From contig CM114273.1 of the NCBI GenBank assembly GCA_050084515.1, forward strand, positions 6,448,001 to 6,512,000: 64,000 bases of DNA, read 5' to 3'. This stretch comes from Blasia pusilla. Lineage: Eukaryota; Marchantiophyta; Marchantiopsida; Blasiales. The translations under genes were made by a program, and so were the position numbers. The notes beneath the pieces are model-generated. The model worked only from the letters and a program-made list of their open reading frames with translations, did no database searches and was not told the origin of the DNA. The first letter of the stretch is position 1, and the number at the start of each line of letters is the position of its first letter. Below, piece after piece: positions 22,017 through 32,714 of this stretch.

Positions 22017-22678
22017 CTATGTACATCTGGGACACATCCATCGTCCCCGAGGAACGCTAGTGAGAGGTAGCGTCAGACATGCCATATGCCAACCTCTCGA
22101 ACATCCATCACATACTAGCATCGTGGCCGCACCACAGGCAGAACCACACAACGTACAACGCAAGCCTGCAGGAACTATTGCTAAGCTCGGATCTACTATA
22201 CCATCAATGTTAGGAAAGTGACATGGCGCACAATTACGCACATGGTCCTTCCATACCATACCATCGCGTCCCTCCAGCAAGAGAACACCGGATGGCAAAA
22301 TGCCACGCACTCTCAGGATAGTGTGTCCTGCACTCACATCCAACGTCGTCGGTGTCGTCTGCTGCAAGTAGATATAATCTCCTCGATGAAACCTCCGGAT
22401 AGTTGGTCGATAACCACCACCCCAAATAGTCTTATACCTCAACGTATCCCGATGTTGCGCAATCGCCAAGTTCTCGAACGTCATGGGCATCACTCTCCGA
22501 AATAACTTAACCCTCTGAGAACATGCTTGCATCCATACATCTAGGTCATCAAGGTCCAGCACCTCACCAACATCTCGACGAATGGTCGTAGGTAAATCTG
22601 GCTCTCGGCTATAAAGTAGCAAGAACGGTGAAAAAAATGCTAAGAATGCGTGTCTGCTAAATCTGTATGTCATTGGCA
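22017..22678 (-). pseudogene. integrase C-terminal part and PHD finger (old element)
   Basis: About 220 open codons. The N-terminal part matches the end of the integrase catalytic core and the GPY/F-like segment (GDYIYLQQ). The C-terminus is a PHD finger with Cys4-His-Cys3 spacing: CTLC, then CDGC, WHMAC and CPRC. The frame is intact in this piece although the element is dead. This shows that the PHD finger is a regular part of the family. The piece starts abruptly at an inversion boundary. Confidence 0.8.
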
Positions 22679-23445
22679 ACTAGTGCAACGGAGCGTCACA
22701 GTCGTTATGTGTTGGTGATGGTCGAGCACTTCTCGAAGTGGATCGAGTTGGTTACATTGCTTGACAAAGCAAGTGAGGGAGTAGCTTATGCCTTCCTTGA
22801 CAGAGTGCTGAGTCATTATGGCGCGCCGGCTGAGGTGTTGAAAGACCAAGGTACCGAGTTTTGCAGTGAGTTCCACGCCTTGTGTGATCAGGCGCTGATC
22901 GACCATCGTACGACTTCGCGAGATCATCTCGAGGCGGATGGATTAGCGGAGAGAGTTGTGTAGATGATGATGAGGGGTTTACGCAAGTATGGCTTGCAGA
23001 GAGGTCACCTAGGAGATTGGGACCTCGAGTTGCACTGGTTGCCAATGGAATACAGATTCAGCAGACATGCATCCTTAGCATTTTTTTCACCGTTCTTGCT
23101 ACTTTATGGCCGAGAGCCAGATTTACCTGCGACCATTCGTTGAGATGTTGGTGAGGTGCTGGACCTTGATGACCTAGATGTATGGATGCAAGCATGTTCT
23201 CAGAGGGCTGAGTTGTTTCGAAGAGTGATGCCCATGACGTTCGAGAACTTGGAGATTGCGCAGCATCGGGATACGTTGAGGTATGAGACTATTTGGGGTG
23301 GTGGTCATCAACCAACTATCCTGAGGTTTCATCGAGGAGATTATGTCTACTTGCAGCAGACAACACCGACGACGTTGGATGTGAGTGCAGGGCACACTAT
23401 CCTAAGAGTGCGTGGCATTTTGCCATCCGGTGTTCTCTTGCTGGA
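22273..23445. repeat. inverted duplication inside the integrase
   Basis: Arms 22273-22678 and 23039-23445 (about 406 bp each, highly similar) face each other around a 360-bp spacer holding the unduplicated integrase core. This looks like a fold-back or template-switch event during copying of the element. Confidence 0.8.
22679..23445 (+). pseudogene. inverted integrase core fragment (old element)
   Basis: On the plus strand, opposite to its host element. It begins near the HRYVLVMVEHFSKW-type segment (here HSRYVLVMVEHF) and contains the second catalytic Asp in DQGTEF and a DHLEADGLAER segment with the catalytic Glu. It then runs through the same C-terminal part also present in minus orientation next door. 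TAG and TGA stops interrupt it. It stops at LPSGVLLL, exactly where the minus copy continues into EGRDG. Confidence 0.8.
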
Positions 23446-23978
23446 CCTTGCAGTTGCAAAGGTCCTAAAAAATCCAAACTCCATCTATACCCTAAGCCCA
23501 TGATCGGTAATGGATGCAACTATGGAGTTGGAGCATTGAACGATGCTCGGACCCGATCACATACCATGCACCCGGCAACAAATTGCTAAACGTCAGTCTG
23601 CATGCCTCGCCACCAATATTGAATCCGGAGCAAGCTATACGTCAGCTTCACCCCAAAGTGACCCAACTCCTTCTGGGCATGCTGCACTAGTCGTGCTCTC
23701 TGCGAAGGATGCGGCACTACGCGAACTCTGCCATCCTCCCAAACCCTCAAAACATGTATCCCCTCCCAACGGAGCCGTCTGGCCCGCTGTAGGATCCCAG
23801 CCCGCTCTCTAGCACCCACGGTGCTCGCAACGCTACCAGTACGAAGGTACTCCAAGACTACTCCATCATCATGAATATCTCGTCCATCTGTCGTCTCCTC
23901 ACTGGCCTCGGGATCCAAGGACTCTCCACTAGACCTCGTCATCGAAGTCTCCACACTTTGGCTCTCCATAGCCAACAT
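23446..23978 (-). pseudogene. integrase zinc-binding domain (old element)
   Basis: Minus-strand frame with a conserved WEDGRVRVVPHPSQR stretch. It is followed by the HHCC zinc finger (HAQKELGHFG, then CMVCDRVR in a second frame near 23540) and the start of the catalytic core (GYRWSLDFLGPL) up to the inversion boundary. Stops and a frameshift separate the parts. Confidence 0.75.
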
Positions 23979-24665
23979 GCCTTAATAGGCTGACGCGTGC
24001 CATCCTGGCACTAACTCCTCATCACTCTCTCCATGCCATCGAGCTCCAGTCGCATCTCACTGACTCGGGCATGGGTTACGACTCAACCCATATGCATCCT
24101 GGTTGAGCGTCCCAGGTCTATGTACCACCTGAAAATCATACTCCTGCAACAACAGAGCCCATCTCACAAGCTTCCCTGTAAGCTTGTCGGACTCCATCAA
24201 CCACTTCGGTGGTTGATGATCAGTGATGATGGTAAAGGGATTGCCGAATAAGTAACACCTGAAATGCGCGGCAGCCCACACCGCAGCCAAGCACTCACCC
24301 TTATACAAGCTATACTTCGGCTCTGCAGCATTGTTTGAGCAGCTAGCATAAGCCACCACGAACTCTCTACCCTCATCATCATGCTGGGTGAGCACCGCTC
24401 CAAGCCCCAACATGCTCCAATATGTGTGCAACTGGAAAGGACACCCCCTAATTGGTATCCTCAAGATGGGCGCGGACGTCAACCTGTCCTTGAGCAACTG
24501 AAATGCTTGCTCCTGCTCATCCCCCCAGTGCCACTTGTGATCCACCTTGGTTAGCAAGGTCAGCGGCTTCGCAATCAAACTGAATCCCTTCACGTACCTC
24601 GATAGAAGTTCACCAATCCAATGAATGCGCGAACACGGCCCATATCTGTAGGGCGTGGAAAGCAT
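23979..24665 (-). pseudogene. RNase H domain (old element)
   Basis: About 200 codons typical of Ty3/gypsy RNase H. They include LGLGAVLTQHDDEGREF, YSLYKGECLAAVWA, ITDHQPPKWLMESDKL and a terminal HRPGTLNQDAYGLSRNP segment. The order on the minus strand (RT, RNase H, integrase) is as in gypsy elements. A frameshift near 24600-24665 separates it from reverse transcriptase. Confidence 0.85.
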
Positions 24666-25111
24666 GAGATAGCCTCTACCTTTGTGTGCTGAACACCAAG
24701 GCCCCTTGGATATATTTTATGACCCAAGTACTCAATCTGGTCGTAGAAGAACTTGCACTTGCCTGGATGTAGCTTTAGCCCATATAATTGCAATCGTCAA
24801 AACACCTCCTCTAGATTTCGCTCATGCTCCTCAACCGTGGCGCTAAAGACTACGATGTCATCAATATAACACCAAGCAAAATCCATACCAGCCAAGATCC
24901 TATCCATGACCCTCTGAAACTCAGTCGGGGCGTTCTTTAACCCAAATAGTAAGAACTGCCACTGGTACAAACAATCCTTCCCGTGAGGATCGATGCCCCA
25001 AAATGTCGTCTTCTGCCTGTCCACCAATCTGATAGGCAGCTGATGGTATCTGGCTCGCAGATCCAATGAACTGAAAACCTTTGCATCACCAATCGCATCA
25101 AAGATCTCCTC
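24666..25111 (-). pseudogene. reverse transcriptase C-terminal part (old element)
   Basis: Contains the palm motifs FSSLDLRARYHQLPI and FGLKNAPTEFQRVMDR and the active site YIDDIVVF. The thumb segment LHPGKCKFF follows in a second frame. The frame is cut at 25111 by insertion of the younger element. The missing N-terminal part is at 34956-35615. Confidence 0.88.
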
Positions 25112-25475
25112 TGTCATGACCATACGGATTATGTCGTAGAGTATAGCTAGTAGAGGCGATACCTTATGTAGGGCCGTAGTGTCTAGGTAGAGATGCGATT
25201 TCATACATAGGGTTGGGGGTTACTCAGTTGAGGGTGAATTTTCCAGTAGGGCCTGCTCTTAGGTTGGAGGATATAAGGTGGAGTGCACTCAAAGAACAAT
25301 TAGTTCTTCGAGTTGAGCGTGTTGCGTTGGGAGTTAGCCTTGGTAGTGAGTAGAGCTCTTGGCTATGGTGTTTCCCGCAAGCTTCGATCTAGATTCTCCC
25401 ATCGTGGAGTGGGTTTGGCTCGATTGTATGTGATTCTATACGTGTTTTATGACAGTAGGTCTTTCACGGATTTCA
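25112..25475 (+). repeat. 5' terminal repeat segment B
   Basis: Starts TGTCATGACC, ends CACGGATTTCA, and is nearly identical to 34481-34848. It contains a TATA element. Unlike the 3' side it is not accompanied by segment A. No clear tRNA primer-binding site (TGG...) follows directly. Confidence 0.88.
25272..25278 (+). promoter_or_regulatory. retrotransposon promoter TATA element
   Basis: TATAAGG in segment B. The equivalent in the downstream copy is TATAAG at 34645-34650. A small palindrome AGAACNNTTAGTTCT follows at the presumed transcription start. Confidence 0.55.
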
Positions 25476-26961
25476 CTCAAAGAACTACCGTAGATCGATG
25501 GTAGCTTCGATTGTGGATCAGTAGGATCTGGTTAGGGCTAATTGTGTACTCAGCCGTGGATGTTCGTGGCTTGTGGCCTATGTTTGAGGTGTGAATCTGG
25601 TGTGTATTTGGTTGGGAAAGAAGCGTCTTGCTGAGAGCTTTCCAACGCGCTTTAGATCGCCGGATTTTGTTAAGGGAGTTGGAAGTTATCAAGGATTGAA
25701 GATTTTGGTTCGTGTTCGACGGTTTTCTGATGTGGAGAGCTTGGAGTGCGGAAGCTCTATTGAAGTTCATCCAGATCGGGTGAGAGGTTCCTATTGCTAC
25801 TTGTATTGTGATCTCATGTGAAGCTATCTGCTTGAGTGTGTGGAGCGTTGCGGATTTCTGCATGCATGAAACTGGGCGGAAGCGTTGTCGGATTTGCGAT
25901 TCTGGAGGTGTATGGACAGCAAGTTTGTCTGATTTTTAGCTCGGAGTACAGAGCTCGGTTGTAGCTAATTTTTTGTGGAGAGATATCTATGGTAGTCAAT
26001 TGAATTCTGGTCGAAATAGATTTAATTTTGGTAAGTATTTGTGAAGTAATTGCTGATTGAAATTTCGCGGACTAGCTCAAGGTCTGGCTATGGTGGACAG
26101 CGGATCAGAGGGGTTGGTTGGTTGGTGACTCGTTCATTGTTGGAGACGCCTATCTCATTGGGGGCACCCTGGTGGGGCCTCTCTCCATAGCGAAGCATGG
26201 CGAAGTGTGGCAAAGCGTGGCATGTCTTGAGCATTTCGAGGCTTCGAGGCAACTTGTGGTAGCTCGGGGCGAGTGGGCGTGAAAGGCAGAGTAAGGAGCA
26301 AGGAGCAAGCATGCAAGCTTGCTTGCTTGGGCGTGAGGAAGTTTTTGCAAGATTTTTGATTTGAGTGCTGCATAACTGATCACCCATCTTTGGGCTATTC
26401 TGCCTGGAAGACGCTTAACTACTGAGTTCTTAACTATGCCAGTGTTCACACTGTTGTAGCCCATTTGGTGTTGTTCGGAGAGGTGTTAGGCGCTTTATGC
26501 ATCTCAGGTTTTTGGTTGATGGACCTCTAGCGCATAGTACTGTGTAGCCTCTCCATGCAGGTGATATTTTCAAGTGCTGCGAGTTCGACTAGCACGTCAT
26601 CGACCGCGGCGGAGTAGCTATTGCGTTAGAATTGTGTGGTGGGTTCGTGGATTCAGGGGGCGCCATGTTTGTGGATTGTGTTACCTTGATTTCCATTTGC
26701 GATTGGAGGGTTGTCGTTGGACCTCCTGTATTTGGATCCCCTCCACCGTTGCTTCTTGCTTGCGCGCCCATTGTTAGGGTTGACGCTGATTTCCAGAGTA
26801 GTGTTACTCCTGTGTGCTACCGATAGTGAGGCTGGAGTGATGACCTGTAGACCGTGGGAGGCTTCTTGTGGTGATGACAGGTTAGGTTGCCTACACCCAT
26901 AGCTAGTAGAGCTAGAATAGTACAACGACATCGACGTCACTTGGTTACTTAGTGGTGGTAA
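25476..26961 (+). other. long untranslated leader of the young retrotransposon
   Basis: About 1.5 kb between segment B and the gag frame. Only short open frames without conserved domains are seen. The first in-frame part of gag has no ATG near its start, so the true gag start may lie here in another frame or may have been lost. Confidence 0.6.
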
Positions 26962-28505
26962 TTTGGTGGTGGGACGGCATCGGCGTTGGTCATCACGGAG
27001 CTGTCGGGTGGTCTAGTTGGGGACCGTGGTGTGGACAGTGGTGGTTTCACACGGAGTGGATTTAGGTTTTGGCTACCTTTTCCACTTCCGACGGTTGATG
27101 AAGAGGAGGACGAGGGTGTTCCAAACACCGAGTCTTCTACGTTGTTATCGAGTGTTGCACCTCCATTGATTTGGGACGTGGACAGGATATATGGGGCCAT
27201 GAAGGGCCCACGACGATACTCAGGTGCAGTGGGCACCATTCAGTTGGAGGACTTCATGCAAGAGTTTGATACGTGGTGTGAAATGCAGATGTTGCGGAAC
27301 GCCACGTTGTTTACACCCTTCTTGGCTTGGAAGGGGTTGTTTCAGCACTTAGAGGGACCACCCATGGATGATAACCATGAGTTTAGGAAGGACCATGTTG
27401 CTGAGATTGAGGCGTGGAGACAATATTGGTCTCCATGCTATGTGTCTATCACCCATGGTGGTATTGGTAGTAGTGCTCCTACTATGCCAGCCAACCCGAC
27501 GTTGAGTGGTACGAGTATGAGCCAGAGTAGGGGTACCAGTGGAGGTACCCATGGAGGTACTAGTGGGGCTACTAGTGGAGGTACTAGTGCTCCACCATCG
27601 TTTAGCCCGGTTGCAGAGTTCTTGAAGAGGTTGAAGAAGAACTATCAGGGAGTGACGACAGAGAAGTTGAGGAGTCTTCAAGAATTTGAGCGAAAGACTG
27701 GTGAGAGTCTTCGTGAGGCATACACTCGTATGCAACGCTTGATTTTAGTTACCCAGGGTGTGACTAAGGCTCAGGCAGTCCAGTTTTGGTATGGGATCTT
27801 GGACACAGAGTTGCGCTGCAGGGTACGTGATGCTACTCTTATGAGTGATGATTCACCGACATTGACCCATGTGTTTGCTCTATATGAGAAGATTGAGCTT
27901 AACATGGTGAAGGAGAGAGTGGTGACATCCGCATTCAATAGGTATACAACTACTACTTCTTGTGTTTAGCAGCCCATCTCACAGTCTCGTAGTAGTGGTG
28001 GTGGTAGTAGTAGTGGGAGTCGTGGGGGGTACACATGACCTCAGTCAGGTCCTAGAGGGACACTTGTGCAAAGACCATTGCCTTCATTTGCTGCCCCGCA
28101 ACAAGGACAGTCATGTTGGGCATGTGGAGGTGATCATGTTAGGAAGTTTTGTCCCCAAGAGGATGGGAGACAGACTTTGGAGGATGGGCCTCAGTCGGCC
28201 CCAACTCAGTGTGATCATTGCGGGAGACCAGGTCATCCTCGAGAGCGTTGCTTTGATCTTCATCCAGAGTTGAGATCAGGCCGCGGCCGTGGTGGAGTAG
28301 CTTCGAGAGGCCAAGGTGGAAGTGGTGGTAGAGGTGGACGAGTGGTTGGAGAGCCTACGGTGGCTACCCCTACCACTACGACAGAGTCAGCTATGGCTGC
28401 CAGGATTGAGCAGTTGGTGCAGAAGTTGGCTACTATGGTCGGGTATCCAAAGATAGATCAGGTTCGGGAGCAGGGGCTTCCACCTCTTATGGAGGGGATG
28501 ATCTC
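26962..28505 (+). pseudogene. gag polyprotein with two CCHC zinc knuckles
   Basis: One frame interrupted by TAG at 27967 and TGA at 28036. The N-terminal part has the retrotransposon gag core (WDVDRIYGAMKGPRRYSG; later LKKNYQGVTTEKLRSLQEF and QAVQFWYGILD). Between the two gag halves lies a Gly/Ser/Thr-rich repeat (about 27530-27590). After the stops, the C-terminal part carries two zinc knuckles, CWACGGDHVRKFC and CDHCGRPGHPRERC, followed by an Arg/Gly-rich tail. Such knuckles bind the genomic RNA during packaging. The frame shifts near 28505 into the protease region. There is no ATG at the start of the open frame. Confidence 0.85.
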
Positions 28506-29481
28506 TCTTATATGGCGAGTGCAGCACAGGTTGAGGCATCGGCTGCAGTTACGAGAGAAGCCACTCGAGCGTCAAAGCCACGTGGTGCTACTGTGGAGTT
28601 GGACCCACAGAGGGGTGAGGCTGCGAGGCAGGCTAGGCTTCCCCAGTCATTCTTGTTGTTTGAGGTGCTTAGGACTCCATCCATGGTTCCTACGCAGCCT
28701 ATTGAGTCGAAAGTGGGGACTGAGGCATCTACATCGCGTTTAGTAGACACGGATGCAGCATCTAGTGCAGTATTGCGGATGGCAATTTCAATGTTGGGAT
28801 CCCCATTGTTTTCGGCCACGGAGCTGATGGCTTTAGGAGTTGACTTAGCTCATGTATTTCAGCTGGCAGCCACGTTGTGTGAACGTGGGGTGTATTCTTG
28901 CTACATGTCTTTGAGGTGGATGAGGGTGTTGCGGTGGAGCGACCCTCTATGTCAGGTGTAGCATTGAGTACCAGTGCTACTTGGCAGGCAGCAACGGCGA
29001 AGATGGATGCATTACCAGCCCGGCCAGCCATTGATCGTGAGAGGCTTACACCTAGTGTATGTATGTTGGACAACCGGAGTGGGATATTGCAATTGGTGAG
29101 TCCTACAGGACAGGTGTATAGACCAGATAGAGTCTTGTTAGACTCTGGTGCCTAACCTTTGATGTTGGGAAAGGCGGCATGTATTGGTTTGGGTATTCGG
29201 AGGTCAGAGCTTGAGCCTTGCCCATTCCAGATTCAAACATCACTTGGAGGAGCCAATGATAGGTCTCAATTCATGACACGGGAGAAGTTTTCTGTACAGT
29301 TGAGACAGATCATGCGACTGATAGCTCCCGGTTGGAAGTATCTGCGGTAGTCACATCAGCCGAGTCGTATGATGTACTAGTTGGAGGAGCAGTATTGTAC
29401 CCGATGGGTTTTCAGATGGGACCCTAGACTGAGACTAAGACAGCGTCTTATAGACCTGGTTGGCAGTCCGGGGATGGACGT
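28506..29481 (+). pseudogene. retroviral-type aspartic protease region
   Basis: Contains the active-site motif VLLDSGA followed directly by a TAA stop (29153-29155) and then PLMLGKAACIGLGI, a typical continuation of retropepsins. A later segment, YDVLVGGAVLYPMGF, fits the C-terminal part. The region switches frame about three times. The preceding part has a VELDPQRGEA segment also found in the old element (about 42340), which confirms the frame choice. Protease would cut the polyprotein. Confidence 0.75.
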
Positions 29482-30830
29482 ATGAGCCAAGTTCCTCTGA
29501 GATTTATTTATGGGGCTCGACCAGGAGGGTCTCCCCCAATAGTGTTAGCATCTGTGGCTGGTTTTAGTGAAGTAGTCACTTGGCCAGGAGACTTTTTGGA
29601 GGGTAATATTTCTGCTATGGATTCTCCCTTGCATGAGGAGGTAGAGGAGGTCCCTATTTTTGCAGCAGTGGCATCCTCATCGTTGGATGTGCCACTTTGG
29701 AGTTCAGGCGGTGCACTACGGTAGGAGGCTGATCACCTAGTGCATGAGGCTTGGTGTGAGGCTGTTATACCTCACGAGGAAGAGGAGGCCCCACGGCGGA
29801 CTCCTACTTCTGGTCCAGTTGGGTTATCCCCTTTGGATACTACACCCATTGTATGGTAGTATCCGCCGGAGGGCATTTGTGTGTTAGATCTCTTTGGTGG
29901 GATTAGCACTGGTTTGGCTGCATGATGTTGCAGTGTTTGGTATTCTGTGCCGAGATACGTGTATGTGGAGCGAGATGAGCGGCCCTTAAAGAGTCTCATC
30001 CGACATATTGGTCGATTGATGCGGAGATATCTGAGTTGTTGCCGCCATCAGCTATTCGTGGGTACCAGCGTGCTTTGCCGTCACACATTGCATTGCTGGG
30101 GGCGCAGGACCTTGAGAGGGTTGGTCCTGTGGATTTGGTGATTGCTGGATGGCCATGTCAGGGTCATACACGTGCTGGTCGTGGTGAAGGATTACACGAC
30201 CCTAGGTCTCGATTGTTTTGGGAGATATTACGGGTGTTACGACATCTTCAGGTTCATCAGGCACGTGCTCCAGCTTACATTCTGGAGAATGTTCCATCAT
30301 TGGGTGACACTCGGATCCAGATGATGGCGAGTGTTCATGAGGTGCGGTCTTGGATTGGACCAGCGGTGTCGTTGGATGCAGCGCAAGTTGGCTCGCGTGC
30401 ACATTGTCCACGCTTGTGGTGGACAAACTTGTTGCCTAAGGAGGTTCTACGTCGAGCATATGATGCAGTGCAGGGGGATCCTTGCCTTACAGTGGATAGT
30501 ATCTTGGATACTGGGCAACCTTCTCAGGTGGTGAGGGTTATTAATCGGTCATCCATGGCAATGGTGAATCGTGTGAGCCAGCCTAGGATGGCACTACCCA
30601 CATTTGTGAGTTTTCCCTCGTCACATGCCTATAGGGAAGGTGGTCCCGGGCTTGTATGGGATTCTCATGTGCGACAGTTAGTGGAGCCTAACGCTGATGA
30701 GAGAGAGCGTGCGATGGGATTTGCTACTGGTGTGACAGCGGTTGCTTCCATTTCTGAGGCTTCACGACGTCATGTGTTGGGTTAGGCCATGGACCTGAAT
30801 TGTTTGACTTGGATTTTGAGTCTTAGTATG
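29482..30830 (+). pseudogene. C5 cytosine DNA methyltransferase inside the retrotransposon
   Basis: After a linker of about 130 codons, the SAM-binding motif I is VLDLFGGISTGLAA (29881-29922) and motif II YVYVERDE follows. A frameshift near 29980 leads to motif IV, DLVIAGWPCQGHTRAG, with the catalytic Cys at 30156-30158. Motif VI is ILENVPSLGD (ENV at 30285). A motif VIII-like segment is SRAHCPRLWWTNLLP. Motif IX-like is DERERAMGF (30695). Motif X-like is RRHVLG-stop-AMDLNCLTWI, with TAG at 30783. The C-terminal half resembles DNMT3/DRM enzymes more than MET1, but PCQ replaces their usual PCN. The enzyme would methylate cytosine in DNA with S-adenosylmethionine. It lies in frame with downstream RT. 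Stops at 29722, 29857, 29917 and 30783 make this copy inactive. Confidence 0.9.
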
Positions 30831-31991
30831 GCCGAGCAGCGTCGACTTCGGACTATGTCTGTGGGTCTTCCACCCCTTGTAATGAGCTCGATGGCTACCG
30901 GGACGGTAGAGGCATCGACTGGGGACGAGGAGAGCAGTATTTTGCATCCTTGGAGTAAATGGGATGTAATGGCTGGGCATGTGGAGTTTGTTGCTCATGC
31001 TGGTGGAGGAGTTATTTGCTCAAATGATGGTGTAGCTAAGGATGTACCATCTTGTGAGGGGGTTGCGTAGCAGCCAATGGCATCGTCCTCTCCCTCTAGT
31101 GTGCCAGTGGAGGAGACTTGGGAGCCATTACTTGGGCCCAAGCTTACGGGAGGTGAGAAAAGACGCTTGACACATTTCCTACGTGCTTATAGGAGTTGTT
31201 TTGCCTTTAGTATGAAGGAGTTGGGTCCTCTGGTTGGACCCGGTATACAGATTGATTTAGCTAGTGATACGCCAATCTTTCGTCGTCCCTACCGATATAG
31301 TGATATGGAGAGGGACCTGATTCAAAGTAGGACGTTGGACCTTTTGGAGGCTAGATTAGTGGAGTTATCGCATGGAGAGTATGCATCAGCCATTGTCATG
31401 CTTGCTAAAAAGGATATGCATGGCAACTACACAGATAGGCAGATGTGTGGAGATTACCGTCCTATCAATCGGCAAACCAAGGCCGATAGGTATGCCATGC
31501 CTACACCTGAGGAGATCTTTGATGTGGTGGGACAGGAAAAGATTTTCAGTACTTTGGATCTTCGGGCAGGATACCATCAATTGCTGATTCGGGAGAGTGA
31601 CAAGGCCAAGACAGCATTTTGGGGTGTCAACTCTCATGGCAAGGATTGTTTGTACCAATGGAAATTCTTACCCTTTGGGTTGAAGAATGCACCTGCCAAG
31701 TTTCAGAGAGTAATGGACAGGATCCTAGCAGGGTTGGATTTTGTTCGGTGTTATATTGATGATATCTTGGTGTTTAGTAACATGGTGGAGGAGCATCAGA
31801 TACATTTGCAGATGGTGTTTGAGCGGTTAAAAGCTCATGGTCTACGTTTGCATCTAGGAAAGTGTAAGTTCTTCCATGAGGATGTTGAGTACTTGGGTCA
31901 TGTGATCTATCTAGGTGGTTTGGGAGTTCAGCAAGCAAAGGTGGAGGCTATTGCACTTATTCCGCGTCCGGTAGATGTGAGTAGAGTTTGA
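30831..31991 (+). pseudogene. reverse transcriptase (Ty3/gypsy type)
   Basis: A linker to 31070 (TAG at 31068) is followed by a 305-codon open stretch. It carries IFRRPYRYSDMERDLI, the fingers/palm motifs CGDYRPINRQTKADRYAMP and FSTLDLRAGYHQLLI, and FGLKNAPAKFQRVMDRILAG. The active site is YIDDILVF (YIDD at 31752-31763) and the thumb segment is LHLGKCKFF. All essential RT residues are present. It ends at a TGA (31989) where the old copy has coding sequence. Same frame as the methyltransferase and integrase. Confidence 0.93.
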
Positions 31992-32714
31992 GCATTCATG
32001 GGATTGGCTAACTACTATCGGAAGTATGTGAAGGGATTTAGTGCTATGGCAAAGCCTTTGAACCAATTGCTGAAATCAGATCAAGAGTGGCACTGGGGAG
32101 ATGATCAGGAGAGAGCTTTTGTGGAGCTTAAGGCCCAGTTGGTGGCGGCGCCTATCTTGAGGAGACCTAGCAGAGGACGCCCATTTCGTAGGTTACACAC
32201 TGATTGGAGTAGGTTGGGACTTGGAGCGGTGTTGACACAACATGATGATGAGCACATGGAGTTTGTGGTGGCCTATGCAAGTCGTTCGAATAATGCAGCG
32301 GAGTCGCGCTATAGTTCATATGAGGGAGAGTACTTGGCAGTTGTGTGGGCTGTGGCACACTTTAGGTGTTACTTGTTTGGCACACAGTTTACCCTTGTTA
32401 CTGATCACCAGCCGCTCAAGTGGTTGATGGAGTCTGACAAGCTTACAGGGAAGCTTACACGGTGGGCTCTTATCTTACTGGAGTATGACTTCCAGATGGT
32501 ACATAGACCTAGAGTTTCCAACCTTGATGCTGATGGGTTGAGTAGGAACCCATGTATTAGTCAAGAGGATGCAACTGGGGCTAGATGGCATGGCGAGGTT
32601 GATGAGGAGATGGTGCCATGTTGGCATGCATCCGCCTTTTTATGTTGGTTAGGGGTGGACTCTAGTATGGAGGACCACATGACATCTTACTCTAGTCAGA
32701 GGGTAGATGGCTAG
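31992..32714 (+). pseudogene. RNase H domain of the young retrotransposon
   Basis: Open from the TGA at 31989 to a TAG at 32712. It starts with the RT connection (GLANYYRKYVKGFSAMAKPL). RNase H follows: LHTDWSRLGLGAVLTQ, SRYSSYEGEYLAVVWA, VTDHQPLKWLMESD and a terminal LDADGLSRNP. It degrades the RNA strand after first-strand synthesis. Same frame as its neighbours. Confidence 0.9.

Larger units (their letters stand above)
21703..25111 (-). mobile_element. old Ty3/gypsy-like element, piece 1 of 3 (RT to 3' end)
   Basis: Read on the minus strand, this piece runs from the middle of reverse transcriptase through RNase H, integrase and PHD finger to the 3' end. The end (21703) carries a GGGGGG-rich purine tract (about 21832-21845) and then a 130-bp terminal segment ending GCGCACGACA. 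That is the same end seen in the younger element. The reading frame resumes at 34956 and again at 41107, so pieces 1-3 are one element split by later insertions. It is heavily mutated and rearranged inside the integrase. Confidence 0.85.

Noticed and set aside
27349-27735. Minus-strand open frame rich in Thr/Ser within gag.
   Set aside because: It is the antisense of the Gly/Ser/Thr repeat of gag.
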